A stretch of 33,669 nt of DNA. It comes from Utricularia gibba (Eukaryota > Streptophyta > Magnoliopsida > Lamiales > Lentibulariaceae). The stretch is taken from positions 1-33,669 of the forward strand of contig NEEC01000123.1 in assembly GCA_002189035.1 (NCBI GenBank), given 5' to 3'. Under the pieces are notes generated by a model, which did not search any database, was not told the origin of the DNA, and saw only the letters and a list, made by a program, of their open reading frames with translations. Shown here piece by piece: positions 1 to 12,354 of this stretch (its first letter is position 1; each line of letters opens with the position of its first letter). The position numbers and the translations under genes are program-made.

Positions 1-137
1 TTGTATACTCAGGATATGCGTAAATATTTATTTTAACAAATCCGGTGCACGTGTGATTTTTAGGCTGCACCCGAATGGTGATGCGCAATGAAATGACTAT
101 GTCGCACATCCTGGTCCACGAAGCACCTCTTCAAAAC
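1..137. repeat. Partial satellite unit, right end of the preceding monomer
   Basis: This is the last part of a unit before anchor M1. Its AT-rich tract reads TATACTCAGGATATGCG, then TAAATATTTA and AACAAATCCGG, which is the divergent form seen mainly in the right-hand mixed domain (for example near 24300, 25900 and 28020) and not in the neighbouring core. It also carries CACCCG (one C shorter than CACCCCG) and CTATGTCGC, again as in the right domain. Confidence 0.95.
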
Positions 138-669
138 ATGCAGATGCCTAACTCTTCATAGCACACCATTGGGAAGCCCTATTCGTGCTCCAAGTAGTAT
201 AATTTGGAGTTACGTTTGTCCCTAACTTGGACATATTAAAAACAAACCACAACGAAAAGTGTCTTACGTGTCCTTCCTTGGTGGCTGCGTTTAATAATGT
301 GCTTCTCGTTCTCGAAATTGATGCAAATGGGATACACGGCAAAAGAATCAATAGCCACTAGAGACATGGTGTAAGGGAATGGTGCATCAAGAATCAGAAG
401 TATCATGCAACTAATTGCATCAATCAACAGCCAAAACATATGGTGTCAAACTTCATCGGATATGCGATCAAGATGGAAAAAAGTCACATGTTACATCATG
501 AATTTCGTGGCATCACTTATCCCAACACTATTATACTCCAGGTACGCAAAAATGTTTACTTTTTAACGAATCCAGTGCACGTGTGATTTTTAGGCTGCAC
601 CCCGAATGGTGATGCGCAATGAAATGACTAGGTCGCACATCCTGGTCCACGAAGCACCTCTTCCAAAAC
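138..669. repeat. Monomer M1, B-type, left edge of the window
   Basis: A 532-bp unit of the B subfamily: CTATTCGTGC, GTTACG, a CCCTAACTTGG form of the TAACTGTGG site, AATAATGTG, GCAAATGGG, GTAAGGG, ATGCAAC and TTGCATC. The anchor itself is slightly altered (GATGCCTAAC), and it has a T-run expansion after GTTTAC (562-568). Its right end (TACTCCAGG, AACGAATCCAG, CTAGGTCGC) is already A-like, so the subfamily switch happens inside or at the end of this unit. Confidence 0.93.
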
Positions 670-990
670 ATGCAGATCCTAACTCTTCATAGCACACCAT
701 TGGGAAGCCCGATTCGAGCTCCAAGTAGTATAATTTGGAGTTTCGTTTGTCCGATAACTGTGGACATATTAAAAACAAACCACAACGAAAAGTGTCTTAC
801 GTGTCCTTCCTTGGTGGCTGCGTTTAATATTGTGCTTCTCGTTCTCGAAATTGATGCAACAAGATACACGGCAAAAGAATCAAATAGCCACTAGAGACAT
901 GGTGTATGGGAATGGTGCATCAAGAATCAGAAGTATCATGGCAACTAATTGAATCAATCAACAGCCAAAACATATGTGTCAAACTTCATC
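604..990. repeat. Possible ancient internal duplication inside the monomer (M2 as example)
   Basis: GAATGGTG occurs at 604 and at 910 (offset 306), and CCAAAACAT followed by a CTTCAT-ending segment occurs at 663 and at 964 (offset 301). The order and near-equal offset hint that the 532-bp unit arose from a smaller element of about 300 bp plus extra sequence. Similarity between the two islands is weak, so this is tentative. Confidence 0.25.
719..740. other. Conserved dyad CTCCAA-N10-TTGGAG (representative copy, M2)
   Basis: Arms at 719-724 and 735-740 form a perfect 6-bp inverted repeat around GTAGTATAAT. The same dyad is present in every regular unit examined, in both A and B types, even though bases just upstream (CGAG versus CGTG) differ between them. 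One arm is damaged in M41 (ATAATTGG). It may be a protein-binding dyad or a small cruciform; no specific factor is recognised and it is not the CENP-B box. Confidence 0.6.
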
Positions 991-1067
991 GGATATGCGA
1001 TCAAGATGGAAAAAAGTCACATGTTACATCATGAATTTCGTGGCATCACTTATCCCAACACTATTAT

Positions 1068-1106
1068 ACTCCAGGTACGCAAAAATGTTTACTTTTAACG
1101 AATCCA
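1068..1106. other. Variable AT-rich tract of the monomer (representative, M2)
   Basis: The stretch from TACTCCAGG to AATCCA is where most length and subfamily variation falls. Forms include TACTCCAGG, TACACCAGG, TACTCAGG and TACCCAGG, followed by TACGCAAAAATG in the core or TATGCG plus TAAATATTTA and AACAAATCC in the divergent type. It serves as the best marker for unit phase and for higher-order structure. Confidence 0.75.
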
Positions 1107-1115
1107 GTGCACGTG
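1107..1115. other. Conserved GTGCACGTG motif (representative copy, M2)
   Basis: GTGCAC and CACGTG palindromes overlap. The nine bases are unchanged in nearly all units although the AT-rich tract directly upstream is the most variable part of the monomer; M40 has GTGCACGCG. CACGTG is a general E-box/G-box core, but in a satellite this is only a suggestion of a bound site. Confidence 0.5.
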
Positions 1116-1381
1116 TGATTTTTAGGCTGCACCCCGAATGGTGATGCGCAATGAAATGACTAGGTCGCACATCCTGGTCCACGAAGCACCTCTTCCAAAA
1201 CATGCAGATCCTAACTCTTCATAGCACACCATTGGGAAGCCCGATTCGAGCTCCAAGTAGTATAATTTGGAGTTTCGTTTGTCCGATAACTGTGGACATA
1301 TTAAAAACAAACCACAACGAAAAGTGTCTTACGTGTCCTTCCTTGGTGGCTGCGTTTAATATTGTGCTTCTCGTTCTCGAA

Positions 1382-1489
1382 ATTGATGCAAAAGATACAC
1401 GGAAAAAGAATCAAATAGCCACTAGAGACATGGTGTATGGGAATGGTGCATCAAGAATCAGAAGTATCATAGCAACTAATTGCATCAAT
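1382..1489. other. Long-loop inverted repeat ATTGATGCAA / TTGCATCAAT (representative, M3)
   Basis: ATTGATGCAA at 1382-1391 pairs with TTGCATCAAT at 1480-1489 across an 88-bp loop. A shorter alternative partner, TGCATCAA, lies at 1447-1454 within GGTGCATCAAG and is present in all regular units. The distal arm is perfect only in units with TTGCATC (M1, M3, M7, M9, M28, M38 and nearly all right-domain units); the common core form TTGAATCAAT has one mismatch. Confidence 0.5.
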
Positions 1490-4400
1490 CAACAGCCAAA
1501 ACATATGGTGTCAAACTTCATCGGATATGCGATCAAGATGGAAAAAAGTCACATGTTACATCATGAATTTCGTGGCATCACTTATCCCAACACTATTATA
1601 CACCAGGTACGCAAAAATGTTTACTTTTAACGAATCCAGTGCACGTGTGATTTTTAGGCTGCACCCCGAATGGTGATGCGCAATGAAATGACTAGGTCGC
1701 ACATCCTGGTCCACGAAGCACCTCTTCCAAAACATGCAGATCCTAACTCTTCATAGCACACCATTGGGAAGCCCGATTCGAGCTCCAAGTAGTATAATTT
1801 GGAGTTTCGTTTGTCCGATAACTGTGGACATATTAAAAAAAACCACAACGAAAAGTGTCTTACGTGTCCTTCCTTGGTGGCTGCGTTTAATATTGTGCTT
1901 CTCGTTCTCGAAATTGATGCAAACAAGATACACGGCAAAAGAATCAAATAGCCACTAGAGACATGGTGTATGGGAATGGTGCATCAAGAATCAGAAGTAT
2001 CATGGCAACTAATTGAATCAATCAACAGCCAAAACATATGGTGTCAAACTTCATCGGATATGCGATCAAGATGGAAAAAAGTCACATGTTACATCATGAA
2101 TTTCGTGGCATCACTTATCCCAACACTATTATACTCAGGTAAAAATTTTATTTTTAACGAATCCGTGCACGTGTGATTTTTAGGCTGCACCCCGAATGGT
2201 GATGCGCAATGAAATGACTAGTCGCACATCCTGGTCCACGAAGCACCTCTTCCAAAACATGCAGATCCTAACTCTTCATAGCACACCATTGGGAAGCCCA
2301 TTCGAGCTCCAAGTAGTATAATTTGGAGTTTCGTTTGTCCGATAACTGTGGACATATTAAAAACAAACCACAACGAAAAGTGTCTTACGTGTCCTTCCTT
2401 GGTGGCTGCGTTTAATATTGTGCTTCTCGTTCTCGAAATTGATGCAAAATACACGGCAAAAGAATCAAATAGCCACTAGAGACATGGTGTATGGGAATGG
2501 TGCATCAAGAATCAGAAGTATCATGCAACTAATTGAATCAATCAACAGCCAAAACATATGGTGTCAAACTTCATCGGATATGCGATCAAGATGGAAAAAA
2601 GTCACATGTTACATCATGAATTTCGTGGCATCACTTATCCCAACACTATTATACACCAGGTACGCAAAAATGTTTACTTTTAACGAATCCAGTGCACGTG
2701 TGATTTTTAGGCTGCACCCCGAATGGTGATGCGCAATGAAATGACTAGGTCGCACATCCTGGTCCACGAAGCACCTCTTCCAAAACATGCAGATCCTAAC
2801 TCTTCATAGCACACCATTGGGAAGCCCGATTCGAGCTCCAAGTAGTATAATTTGGAGTTTCGTTTGTCCGATAACTGTGGACATATTAAAAACAAACCAC
2901 AACGAAAAGTGTCTTACGTGTCCTTCCTTGGTGGCTGCGTTTAATATTGTGCTTCTCGTTCTCGAAATTGATGCAAACAAGATACACGGCAAAAGAATCA
3001 AATAGCCACTAGAGACATGGTGTATGGGAATGGTGCATCAAGAATCAGAAGTATCATGGCAACTAATTGAATCAATCAACAGCCAAAACATATGGTGTCA
3101 AACTTCATCGGATATGCGATCAAGATGGAAAAAAGTCACATGTTACATCATGAATTTCGTGGCATCACTTATCCCAACACTATTATACTCCAGGTACGCA
3201 AAAATGTTTACTTTTAACGAATCCAGTGCACGTGTGATTTTTAGGCTGCACCCCGAATGGTGATGCGCAATGAAATGACTAGGTCGCACATCCTGGTCCA
3301 CGAAGCACCTCTTCCAAAACATGCAGATCCTAACTCTTCATAGCACACCATTGGGAAGCCCGATTCGAGCTCCAAGTAGTATAATTTGGAGTTTCGTTTG
3401 TCCGATAACTGTGGACATATTAAAAACAAACCACAACGAAAAGTGTCTTACGTGTCCTTCCTTGGTGGCTGCGTTTAATATTGTGCTTCTCGTTCTCGAA
3501 ATTGATGCAAACAAGATACACGGAAAAAGAATCAAATAGCCACTAGAGACATGGTGTATGGGAATGGTGCATCAAGAATCAGAAGTATCATAGCAACTAA
3601 TTGCATCAATCAACAGCCAAAACATATGGTGTCAAACTTCATCGGATATGCGATCAAGATGGAAAAAAGTCACATGTTACATCATGAATTTCGTGGCATC
3701 ACTTATCCCAACACTATTATACACCAGGTACGCAAAAATGTTTACTTTTAACGAATCCAGTGCACGTGTGATTTTTAGGCTGCACCCCGAATGGTGATGC
3801 GCAATGAAATGACTAGGTCGCACATCCTGGTCCACGAAGCACCTCTTCCAAAACATGCAGATCCTAACTCTTCATAGCACACCATTGGGAAGCCCGATTC
3901 GAGCTCCAAGTAGTATAATTTGGAGTTTCGTTTGTCCGATAACTGTGGACATATTAAAAACAAACCACAACGAAAAGTGTCTTACGTGTCCTTCCTTGGT
4001 GGCTGCGTTTAATATTGTGCTTCTCGTTCTCGAAATTGATGCAAGATACACGGCAAAAGAATCAAATAGCCACTAGAGACATGGTGTATGGGAATGGTGC
4101 ATCAAGAATCAGAAGTATCATGCAACTAATTGAATCAATCAACAGCCAAAACATATGGTGTCAAACTTCATCGGATATGCGATCAAGATGGAAAAAAGTC
4201 ACATGTTACATCATGAATTTCGTGGCATCACTTATCCCAACACTATTATACTCCAGGTACGCAAAAATGTTTACTTTTAACGAATCCAGTGCACGTGTGA
4301 TTTTTAGGCTGCACCCCGAATGGTGATGCGCAATGAAATGACTAGGTCGCACATCCTGGTCCACGAAGCACCTCTTCCAAAACATGCAGATCCTAACTCT

Positions 4401-7400
4401 TCATAGCACACCATTGGGAAGCCCGATTCGAGCTCCAAGTAGTATAATTTGGAGTTTCGTTTGTCCGATAACTGTGGACATATTAAAAACAAACCACAAC
4501 GAAAAGTGTCTTACGTGTCCTTCCTTGGTGGCTGCGTTTAATATGTGCTTCTCGTTCTCGAAATTGATGCAAAGATACACGGCAAAAGAATCAAATAGCC
4601 ACTAGAGACATGGTGTAAGGGAATGGTGCATCAAGAATCAGAAGTATCATGCAACTAATTGCATCAATCAACAGCCAAAACATATGGTGTCAAACTTCAT
4701 CGGATATGCGATCAAGATGGAAAAAAGTCACATGTTACATCATGAATTTCGTGGCATCACTTATCCCAACACTATTATACTCAGGTACGCAAAAATGTTT
4801 ACTTTTAACGAATCCAGTGCACGTGTGATTTTTAGGCTGCACCCCGAATGGTGATGCGCAATGAAATGACTAGGTCGCACATCCTGGTCCACGAAGCACC
4901 TCTTCCAAAACATGCAGATCCTAACTCTTCATAGCACACCATTGGGAAGCCCGATTCGAGCTCCAAGTAGTATAATTTGGAGTTTCGTTTGTCCGATAAC
5001 TGTGGACATATTAAAAACAAACCACAACGAAAAGTGTCTTACGTGTCCTTCCTTGGTGGCTGCGTTTAATATTGTGCTTCTCGTTCTCGAAATTGATGCA
5101 AACAAGATACACGGAAAAGAATCAAATAGCCACTAGAGACATGGTGTATGGGAATGGTGCATCAAGAATCAGAAGTATCATGGCAACTAATTGAATCAAT
5201 CAACAGCCAAAACATATGGTGTCAAACTTCATCGGATATGCGATCAAGATGGAAAAAAGTCACATGTTACATCATGAATTTCGTGGCATCACTTATCCCA
5301 ACACTATTATACTCCAGGTACGCAAAAATGTTTACTTTTAACGAATCCAGTGCACGTGTGATTTTTAGGCTGCACCCCGAATGGTGATGCGCAATGAAAT
5401 GACTAGGTCGCACATCCTGGTCCACGAAGCACCTCTTCCAAAACATGCAGATCCTAACTCTTCATAGCACACCATTGGGAAGCCCGATTCGAGCTCCAAG
5501 TAGTATAATTTGGAGTTTCGTTTGTCCGATAACTGTGGACATATTAAAAACAAACCACAACGAAAAGTGTCTTACGTGTCCTTCCTTGGTGGCTGCGTTT
5601 AATATTGTGCTTCTCGTTCTCGAAATTGATGCAAGCAAGATACACGGAAAAGAATCAAATAGCCACTAGAGACATGGTGTATGGGAATGGTGCATCAAGA
5701 ATCAGAAGTATCATGGCAACTAATTGAATCAATCAACAGCCAAAACATATGGTGTCAAACTTCATCGGATATGCGATCAAGATGGAAAAAAGTCACATGT
5801 TACATCATGAATTTCGTGGCATCACTTATCCCAACACTATTATACTCCAGGTACGCAAAAATGTTTACTTTTAACGAATCCAGTGCACGTGTGATTTTTA
5901 GGCTGCACCCCGAATGGTGATGCGCAATGAAATGACTAGGTCGCACATCCTGGTCCACGAAGCACCTCTTCCAAAACATGCAGATCCTAACTCTTCATAG
6001 CACACCATTGGGAAGCCCGATTCGAGCTCCAAGTAGTATAATTTGGAGTTTCGTTTGTCCGATAACTGTGGACATATTAAAAACAAACCACAACGAAAAG
6101 TGTCTTACGTGTCCTTCCTTGGTGGCTGCGTTTAATATTGTGCTTCTCGTTCTCGAAATTGATGCAAACAAGATACACGGAAAAGAATCAAATAGCCACT
6201 AGAGACATGGTGTATGGGAATGGTGCATCAAGAATCAGAAGTATCATGGCAACTAATTGAATCAATCAACAGCCAAAACATATGGTGTCAAACTTCATCG
6301 GATATGCGATCAAGATGGAAAAAAGTCACATGTTACATCATGAATTTCGTGGCATCACTTATCCCAACACTATTATACTCCAGGTACGCAAAAATGTTTA
6401 CTTTTAACGAATCCAGTGCACGTGTGATTTTTAGGCTGCACCCGAATGGTGATGCGCAATGAAATGACTAGGTCGCACATCCTGGTCCACGAAGCACCTC
6501 TTCCAAAACATGCAGATCCTAACTCTTCATAGCACACCATTGGGAAGCCCGATTCGAGCTCCAAGTAGTATAATTTGGAGTTTCGTTTGTCCGATAACTG
6601 TGGACATATTAAAAACAAACCACAACGAAAAGTGTCTTACGTGTCCTTCCTTGGTGGCTGCGTTTAATATTGTGCTTCTCGTTCTCGAAATTGATGCAAC
6701 AAGATACACGGAAAAGAATCAAATAGCCACTAGAGACATGGTGTATGGGAATGGTGCATCAAGAATCAGAAGTATCATGGCAACTAATTGAATCAATCAA
6801 CAGCCAAAACATATGGTGTCAAACTTCATCGGATATGCGATCAAGATGGAAAAAAGTCACATGTTACATCATGAATTTCGTGGCATCACTTATCCCAACA
6901 CTATTATACTCAGGTACGCAAAAATGTTTACTTTTAACGAATCCAGTGCACGTGTGATTTTTAGGCTGCACCCCGAATGGTGATGCGCAATGAAATGACT
7001 AGGTCGCACATCCTGGTCCACGAAGCACCTCTTCCAAAACATGCAGATCCTAACTCTTCATAGCACACCATTGGGAAGCCCGATTCGAGCTCCAAGTAGT
7101 ATAATTTGGAGTTTCGTTTGTCCGATAACTGTGGACATATTAAAAACAAACCACAACGAAAAGTGTCTTACGTGTCCTTCCTTGGTGGCTGCGTTTAATA
7201 TGTGCTTCTCGTTCTCGAAATTGATGCAAACAAGATACACGGCAAAAGAATCAAATAGCCACTAGAGACATGGTGTATGGGAATGGTGCATCAAGAATCA
7301 GAAGTATCATGGCAACTAATTGAATCAATCAACAGCCAAAACATATGGTGTCAAACTTCATCGGATATGCGATCAAGATGGAAAAAAGTCACATGTTACA

Positions 7401-8104
7401 TCATGAATTTCGTGGCATCACTTATCCCAACACTATTATACTCCAGGTACGCAAAAATGTTTACTTTTAACGAATCCAGTGCACGTGTGATTTTTAGGCT
7501 GCACCCCGAATGGTGATGCGCAATGAAATGACTAGGTCGCACATCCTGGTCCACGAAGCACCTCTTCCAAAACATGCAGATCCTAACTCTTCATAGCACA
7601 CCATTGGGAAGCCCGATTCGAGCTCCAAGTAGTATAATTTGGAGTTTCGTTTGTCCGATAACTGTGGACATATTAAAAACAAACCACAACGAAAAGTGTC
7701 TTACGTGTCCTTCCTTGGTGGCTGCGTTTAATATTGTGCTTCTCGTTCTCGAAATTGATGCAAACAAGATACACGGAAAAGAATCAAATAGCCACTAGAG
7801 ACATGGTGTATGGGAATGGTGCATCAAGAATCAGAAGTATCATGGCAACTAATTGAATCAATCAACAGCCAAAACATATGTGTCAAACTTCATCGGATAT
7901 GCGATCAAGATGGAAAAAAGTCACATGTTACATCATGAATTTCGTGGCATCACTTATCCCAACACTATTATACCCAGGTACGCAAAAATGTTTACTTTTA
8001 ACGAATCCAGTGCACGTGTGATTTTTAGGCTGCACCCCGAATGGTGATGCGCAATGAAATGACTAGGTCGCACATCCTGGTCCACGAAGCACCTCTTCCA
8101 AAAC

Positions 8105-10229
8105 ATGCAGATCCTAACTCTTCATAGCACACCATTGGGAAGCCCGATTCGAGCTCCAAGTAGTATAATTTGGAGTTTCGTTTGTCCGATAACTGTGGAC
8201 ATATTAAAAACAAACCACAACGAAAAGTGTCTTACGTGTCCTTCCTTGGTGGCTGCGTTTAATATTGTGCTTCTCGTTCTCGAAATTGATGCAAAAGATA
8301 CACGGCAAAAGAATCAAATAGCCACTAGAGACATGGTGTATGGGAATGGTGCATCAAGAATCAGAAGTATCATGGCAACTAATTGAATCAATCAACAGCC
8401 AAAACATATGGTGTCAAACTTCATCGGATATGCGATCAAGATGGAAAAAAGTCACATGTTACATCATGAATTTCGTGGCATCACTTATCCCAACACTATT
8501 ATACTCCAGGTACGCAAAAATGTTTACTTTTAACGAATCCAGTGCACGTGTGATTTTTAGGCTGCACCCCGAATGGTGATGCGCAATGAAATGACTAGGT
8601 CGCACATCCTGGTCCACGAAGCACCTCTTCCAAAACATGCAGATCCTAACTCTTCATAGCACACCATTGGGAAGCCCGATTCGAGCTCCAAGTAGTATAA
8701 TTTGGAGTTTCGTTTGTCCGATAACTGTGGACATATTAAAAACAAACCACAACGAAAAGTGTCTTACGTGTCCTTCCTTGGTGGCTGCGTTTAATATTGT
8801 GCTTCTCGTTCTCGAAATTGATGCAAACAAGATACACGGCAAAAGAATCAAATAGCCACTAGAGACATGGTGTATGGGAATGGTGCATCAAGAATCAGAA
8901 GTATCATGGCAACTAATTGAATCAATCAACAGCCAAAACATATGGTCAAACTTCATCGGATATGCGATCAAGATGGAAAAAAGTCACATGTTACATCATG
9001 AATTTCGTGGCATCACTTATCCCAACACTATTATACTCCAGGTACGCAAAAATGTTTACTTTTAACGAATCCAGTGCACGTGTGATTTTTAGGCTGCACC
9101 CCGAATGGTGATGCGCAATGAAATGACTAGGTCGCACATCCTGGTCCACGAAGCACCTCTTCCAAAACATGCAGATCCTAACTCTTCATAGCACACCATT
9201 GGGAAGCCCGATTCGAGCTCCAAGTAGTATAATTTGGAGTTTCGTTTGTCCGATAACTGTGGACATATTAAAAACAAACCACAACGAAAAGTGTCTTACG
9301 TGTCCTTCCTTGGTGGCTGCGTTTAATATTGTGCTTCTCGTTCTCGAAATTGATGCAAACAAGATACACGGAAAAGAATCAAATAGCCACTAGAGACATG
9401 GTGTATGGGAATGGTGCATCAAGAATCAGAAGTATCATGCAACTAATTGATCAATCAACAGCCAAAACATATGGTGTCAAACTTCATCGGATATGCGATC
9501 AAGATGGAAAAAAGTCACATGTTACATCATGAATTTCGTGGCATCACTTATCCCAACACTATTATACTCCAGGTACGCAAAAATGTTTACTTTTAACGAA
9601 TCCAGTGCACGTGTGATTTTTAGGCTGCACCCCGAATGGTGATGCGCAATGAAATGACTAGGTCGCACATCCTGGTCCACGAAGCACCTCTTCCAAAACA
9701 TGCAGATCCTAACTCTTCATAGCACACCATTGGGAAGCCCGATTCGAGCTCCAAGTAGTATAATTTGGAGTTTCGTTTGTCCGATAACTGTGGACATATT
9801 AAAAACAAACCACAACGAAAAGTGTCTTACGTGTCCTTCCTTGGTGGCTGCGTTTAATATTGTGCTTCTCGTTCTCGAAATTGATGCAAAAGATACACGG
9901 CAAAAGAATCAAATAGCCACTAGAGACATGGTGTATGGGAATGGTGCATCAAGAATCAGAAGTATCATGGCAACTAATTGAATCAATCAACAGCCAAAAC
10001 ATATGGTGTCAAACTTCATCGGATATGCGATCAAGATGGAAAAAAGTCACATGTTACATCATGAATTTCGTGGCATCACTTATCCCAACACTATTTATAC
10101 TCAGGTATGCGTAAAATTTACTTTTAACAAATCCAGTGCACGTGTGATTTTTAGGCTGCACCCCGAATGGTGATGCGCAATGAAATGACTAGTCGCACAT
10201 CCTGGTCCACGAAGCACCTCTTCCAAAAC
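8105..10229. repeat. Tetramer copy 1 (M16-M19), ~2.12-kb higher-order repeat
   Basis: Four A-type units. M16: GCAAAAG, TTGAATC, TACTCC. M17: GCAAACAAG and a two-base loss in ACATATGGTCAAAC. M18: GCAAACAAG, ATGCAAC and TTGATC. M19: GCAAAAG, ending in ATTTATACTCAGGTATGCG (c at 10100), AACAAATCC and CTAGTCGC. The altered TACTCAGG tract in the fourth unit is the marker that defines the tetramer phase. Confidence 0.72.
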
Positions 10230-12354
10230 ATGCAGATCCTAACTCTTCATAGCACACCATTGGGAAGCCCGATTCGAGCTCCAAGTAGTATAATTTGGAG
10301 TTTCGTTTGTCCGATAACTGTGGACATATTAAAAACAAACCACAACGAAAAGTGTCTTACGTGTCCTTCCTTGGTGGCTGCGTTTAATATTGTGCTTCTC
10401 GTTCTCGAAATTGATGCAAACAAGATACACGGCAAAAGAATCAAATAGCCACTAGAGACATGGTGTATGGGAATGGTGCATCAAGAATCAGAAGTATCAT
10501 GCAACTAATTGATCAATCAACAGCCAAAACATATGGTGTCAAACTTCATCGGATATGCGATCAAGATGGAAAAAAGTCACATGTTACATCATGAATTTCG
10601 TGGCATCACTTATCCCAACACTATTATACTCCAGGTACGCAAAAATGTTTACTTTTAACGAATCCAGTGCACGTGTGATTTTTAGGCTGCACCCCGAATG
10701 GTGATGCGCAATGAAATGACTAGGTCGCACATCCTGGTCCACGAAGCACCTCTTCCAAAACATGCAGATCCTAACTCTTCATAGCACACCATTGGGAAGC
10801 CCGATTCGAGCTCCAAGTAGTATAATTTGGAGTTTCGTTTGTCCGATAACTGTGGACATATTAAAAACAAACCACAACGAAAAGTGTCTTACGTGTCCTT
10901 CCTTGGTGGCTGCGTTTAATATTGTGCTTCTCGTTCTCGAAATTGATGCAAACAAGATACACGGAAAAAGAATCAAATAGCCACTAGAGACATGGTGTAT
11001 GGGAATGGTGCATCAAGAATCAGAAGTATCATGGCAACTAATTGAATCAATCAACAGCCAAAACATATGGTGTCAAACTTCATCGGATATGCGATCAAGA
11101 TGGAAAAAAGTCACATGTTACATCATGAATTTCGTGGCATCACTTATCCCAACACTATTATACTCCAGGTACGCAAAAATGTTTACTTTTAACGAATCCA
11201 GTGCACGTGTGATTTTTAGGCTGCACCCCGAATGGTGATGCGCAATGAAATGACTAGGTCGCACATCCTGGTCCACGAAGCACCTCTTCCAAAACATGCA
11301 GATCCTAACTCTTCATAGCACACCATTGGGAAGCCCGATTCGAGCTCCAAGTAGTATAATTTGGAGTTTCGTTTGTCCGATAACTGTGGACATATTAAAA
11401 ACAAACCACAACGAAAAGTGTCTTACGTGTCCTTCCTTGGTGGCTGCGTTTAATATTGTGCTTCTCGTTCTCGAAATTGATGCAAGCAAGATACACGGAA
11501 AAAGAATCAAATAGCCACTAGAGACATGGTGTATGGGAATGGTGCATCAAGAATCAGAAGTATCATGGCAACTAATTGAATCAATCAACAGCCAAAACAT
11601 ATGGTGTCAAACTTCATCGGATATGCGATCAAGATGGAAAAAAGTCACATGTTACATCATGAATTTCGTGGCATCACTTATCCCAACACTATTATACTCC
11701 AGGTACGCAAAAATGTTTACTTTTAACGAATCCAGTGCACGTGTGATTTTTAGGCTGCACCCCGAATGGTGATGCGCAATGAAATGACTAGGTCGCACAT
11801 CCTGGTCCACGAAGCACCTCTTCCAAAACATGCAGATCCTAACTCTTCATAGCACACCATTGGGAAGCCCGATTCGAGCTCCAAGTAGTATAATTTGGAG
11901 TTTCGTTTGTCCGATAACTGTGGACATATTAAAAACAAACCACAACGAAAAGTGTCTTACGTGTCCTTCCTTGGTGGCTGCGTTTAATATTGTGCTTCTC
12001 GTTCTCGAAATTGATGCAAAAGATACACGGCAAAAGAATCAAATAGCCACTAGAGACATGGTGTATGGGAATGGTGCATCAAGAATCAGAAGTATCATAG
12101 CAACTAATTGAATCAATCAACAGCCAAAACATATGGTGTCAAACTTCATCGGATATGCGATCAAGATGGAAAAAAGTCACATGTTACATCATGAATTTCG
12201 TGGCATCACTTATCCCAACACTATACTCAGGTACGCAAATATTTATTTTAACGAATCCAGTGCACGTGTGATTTTTAGGCTGCACCCCGAATGGTGATGC
12301 GCAATGAAATGACTAGGTCGCACATCCTGGTCCACGAAGCACCTCTTCCAAAAC
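10230..12354. repeat. Tetramer copy 2 (M20-M23)
   Basis: M20: GCAAACAAG, ATGCAAC, TTGATC. M21: GCAAACAAG followed by CGGAAAAAG. M22: GCAAGCAAG followed by CGGAAAAAG. M23: GCAAAAG, ATAGC with TTGAATC, ending in ACTATACTCAGG (12226) and AAATATTTATTTTAACG. M21 and M22 are both 534 bp and differ essentially by A/G at the GCA-site, so they look like a recent duplication. The marker in M23 is 2126 bp after that in M19. Confidence 0.72.

Larger units (their letters stand above)
670..8104. repeat. A-type core, left part: monomers M2-M15
   Basis: Fourteen units, nearly all with the full A haplotype up to AATATTGTG. Differences sit at a few sites. The GCA-site reads GCAACAAG (M2, M13), GCAAAAG (M3), GCAAACAAG (M4, M6, M7, M10, M12, M14, M15), GCAAGCAAG (M11), and shortened forms in M5, M8 and M9. 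The TACTCCAGG site is TACACCAGG in M3, M5 and M7, TACTCAGG in M4 (2134), M9 (4780) and M13 (6909), and TACCCAGG in M15 (7973). M9 is the most B-like unit (AATATGTG, GTAAGGG, ATGCAAC, TTGCATC). M3 and M7 share ATAGC, TTGCATC and TACACC four units apart. M10, M11 and M12 are almost identical consecutive copies of 532-533 bp. Confidence 0.93.

Noticed and set aside
719-740. Bacterial-type terminator or operator at the CTCCAA/TTGGAG dyad
   Set aside because: The arm is only 6 bp with no T-run directly after it, no gene precedes it, and the array has no prokaryotic gene organisation.
590-778. Minus-strand 62-codon open frame recurring in most A-type units
   Set aside because: It recurs only because the unit recurs. 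Ordinary B-type differences (for example loss of G in GATAACTG) break it, it overlaps plus-strand open frames, and it shows no recognisable domain or signal.
758-780. CENP-B box near TTTCGTTTGTCC
   Set aside because: The required TTCG-N4-A-N2-CGGG arrangement is not met.
670-894. Plus-strand frames of about 72-79 codons starting at the anchor ATG or at ATGGGAATGG
   Set aside because: Their C-terminal ends change with each single-base indel at the GCA-site, which is not how a selected protein behaves.
1202-1630. Plus-strand 142-codon open frame, the longest in the window
   Set aside because: It is a chance read-through in M3 caused by an indel at the GCA-site and the TTGCATC variant. The same region is closed in most other units; 532 is not a multiple of three, so no frame continues across units. 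No start context, codon signal or family resemblance.
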